DNA of 64,000 bases, taken from assembly GCF_003945595.2 (NCBI RefSeq), contig NW_024104505.1:186001-250000 (forward strand), read 5' to 3'. The first letter of the stretch is position 1; each line of letters starts with the position of its first letter. The position numbers and the translations under genes were made by a program. Source of the DNA: Pipra filicauda. Its lineage: Eukaryota > Chordata > Aves > Passeriformes > Pipridae. A model generated the notes under the pieces. It searched no databases. It saw only the letters and a program-made list of their open reading frames with translations, and had not been told where the DNA came from. Positions 62,852 to 64,000 of the stretch are shown here, one piece after another.

Positions 62852-64000
62852 GGCCTCTTGTCCTTTAATCAGCATTGTGCATATGAGATTTTATTGCCCT
62901 TTAAGAAGTAGGAGTAGTTAGAATATAAATGTTTAAGGTCCTACTGAATGTGATTGAGCTTAGGGTGCTATGCAATCTGGAGGCAGGGTAGTTACTCCTT
63001 CAGAGAGAGGCAGCGCCAAGTAATTGCCTTGTCATAACTCCTCTTGGTAATTTCCTTGTTGAAGACACTGGACTACACAGTTTTTAGGTTAAGACCCGAT
63101 TAATTTTTTTAATTTCTTTCTTCTTGTTTTCCTCATTTTCTTTAGACTTTCCACCCTACATGTTCTCTGAGCTGCCTCTCCATCTTCAGCCCCGTCTGTT
63201 CTGAGGTCTTACAGTTTTAGCGTCTTCTCTGCACCTCACCACCCATGTTGTGCCTGTTAAAATTGGCCTTGAGCATCTCCCCTTCCTCAAATACAACACT
63301 CTGCAGGCCTGATAGTTGGTTGGGTTAGTGGGGAAGAAGGTGAAGGGATGGGTGGCGGAGACAGGGAAGGGTGAAATTTGATGGAGCTTCTGGCTTTCTC
63401 ATGATATCCCCTCTCACCCCTCCGTTTCATACCCCTTGGTGTTAGCCCCTGTGAAAGGCCTTCCTGGCTGGGATTGTGGCACAGTGGATAGCACCACAAT
63501 TAGTTTTAATCCTGTTCGAGTATGTCCCTTTCTTTATTTTTATTGCTTCCTTTCCAAACATGTCTATTGCTCTGCTATAGGAGTATAAATCAAGAGCAAA
63601 ACCATTTACACCATTACAATGGTGGAAGTGAGAGTATCAAGGTATTACTTGACATAAAAAAAACCCTCAAAAGAATTAACTTTAATATGTATCTGTGGCT
63701 GAGTTCTTATAACTTTTGAACTTATAGAGCATTCTATTGTTTCGGTAGATTTAATTTCCCTAATCTACAGGCAATCAGCAGTTCTGTTTTAATGTGAAAT
63801 CTTGATAAGAAGTATATCTGTTAAGTTGATTGATTGGACATTCCTTTTACTGTAATCAGGCTGTAGCCTAGCTAAGCAAATTTTGATTATTCTAAGGTTG
63901 TAATTTTTTAATTAACTTAGCTCCTACTTTTCAGAGATTAGGACTATAACAGATGCCTCCTGAAGTATATTGGAACTATGGATGCTATCTGAAGAACTGA

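Larger units (their letters stand above)
55978..64000 (+). other. NHSL1 intron 1 (start)
   Basis: Begins with gtgagt and is GC-rich to about 56480, then AT-rich. No further NHSL1 exon was recognised. It contains T/G-rich low complexity (58010-58062), an (ATTT)n at 62833-62851, an exon-like segment near 60141-60246, a tRNA-like sequence near 63470-63527, and a homeobox/TCF-motif-rich block at 62500-62580. Confidence 0.7.

Overview
The window is vertebrate nuclear DNA, almost certainly from a bird. It has long AT-rich introns with intact GT-AG splice sites and CpG-island promoters. Several CR1 retrotransposon 3' ends of avian type and two endogenous-retrovirus LTRs resembling those of passerines are also present. 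Gene order and orientation match the region equivalent to human 6q24, read in reverse: REPS1 (+), CCDC28A (-), NHSL1 (+). There is no bacterial, phage or CRISPR content, and I found no new multi-gene system.

Layout. 1-20.8 kb: the last 12 coding exons of REPS1 (about 418 codons, the part after the EH domains), then a 1.27-kb 3'UTR with a poly(A) signal at 20748. 20.8-32.4 kb: intergenic AT-rich DNA in which no gene was recognised; in mammals ECT2L lies here. 32.4-38.6 kb: a complete CCDC28A gene on the minus strand (184 codons over five coding exons, one a 23-base microexon), with its CpG-island promoter at 38.0-38.7 kb. 38.9-40.3 kb: a cluster of two CR1 ends, a fragment of another LINE type, and a second GC-rich patch. 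40.3-54.6 kb: intergenic DNA with one more CR1 end, a complete solo LTR with 5-bp target duplications, and a few exon-like segments. 54.7-56.5 kb: CpG island and first coding exon of NHSL1, with two short upstream ORFs in its leader. 56-64 kb: the start of NHSL1 intron 1.

The three genes are neighbours by ancestry and do not form an operon. REPS1 is a Ral/RALBP1-linked endocytic adaptor. CCDC28A is a small, poorly understood coiled-coil protein. NHSL1 is a regulator of the Scar/WAVE actin machinery. Coding exons were assigned by translation across splice sites, with reading phase checked from exon to exon; family identities come from recalled protein sequence, not from a database search.
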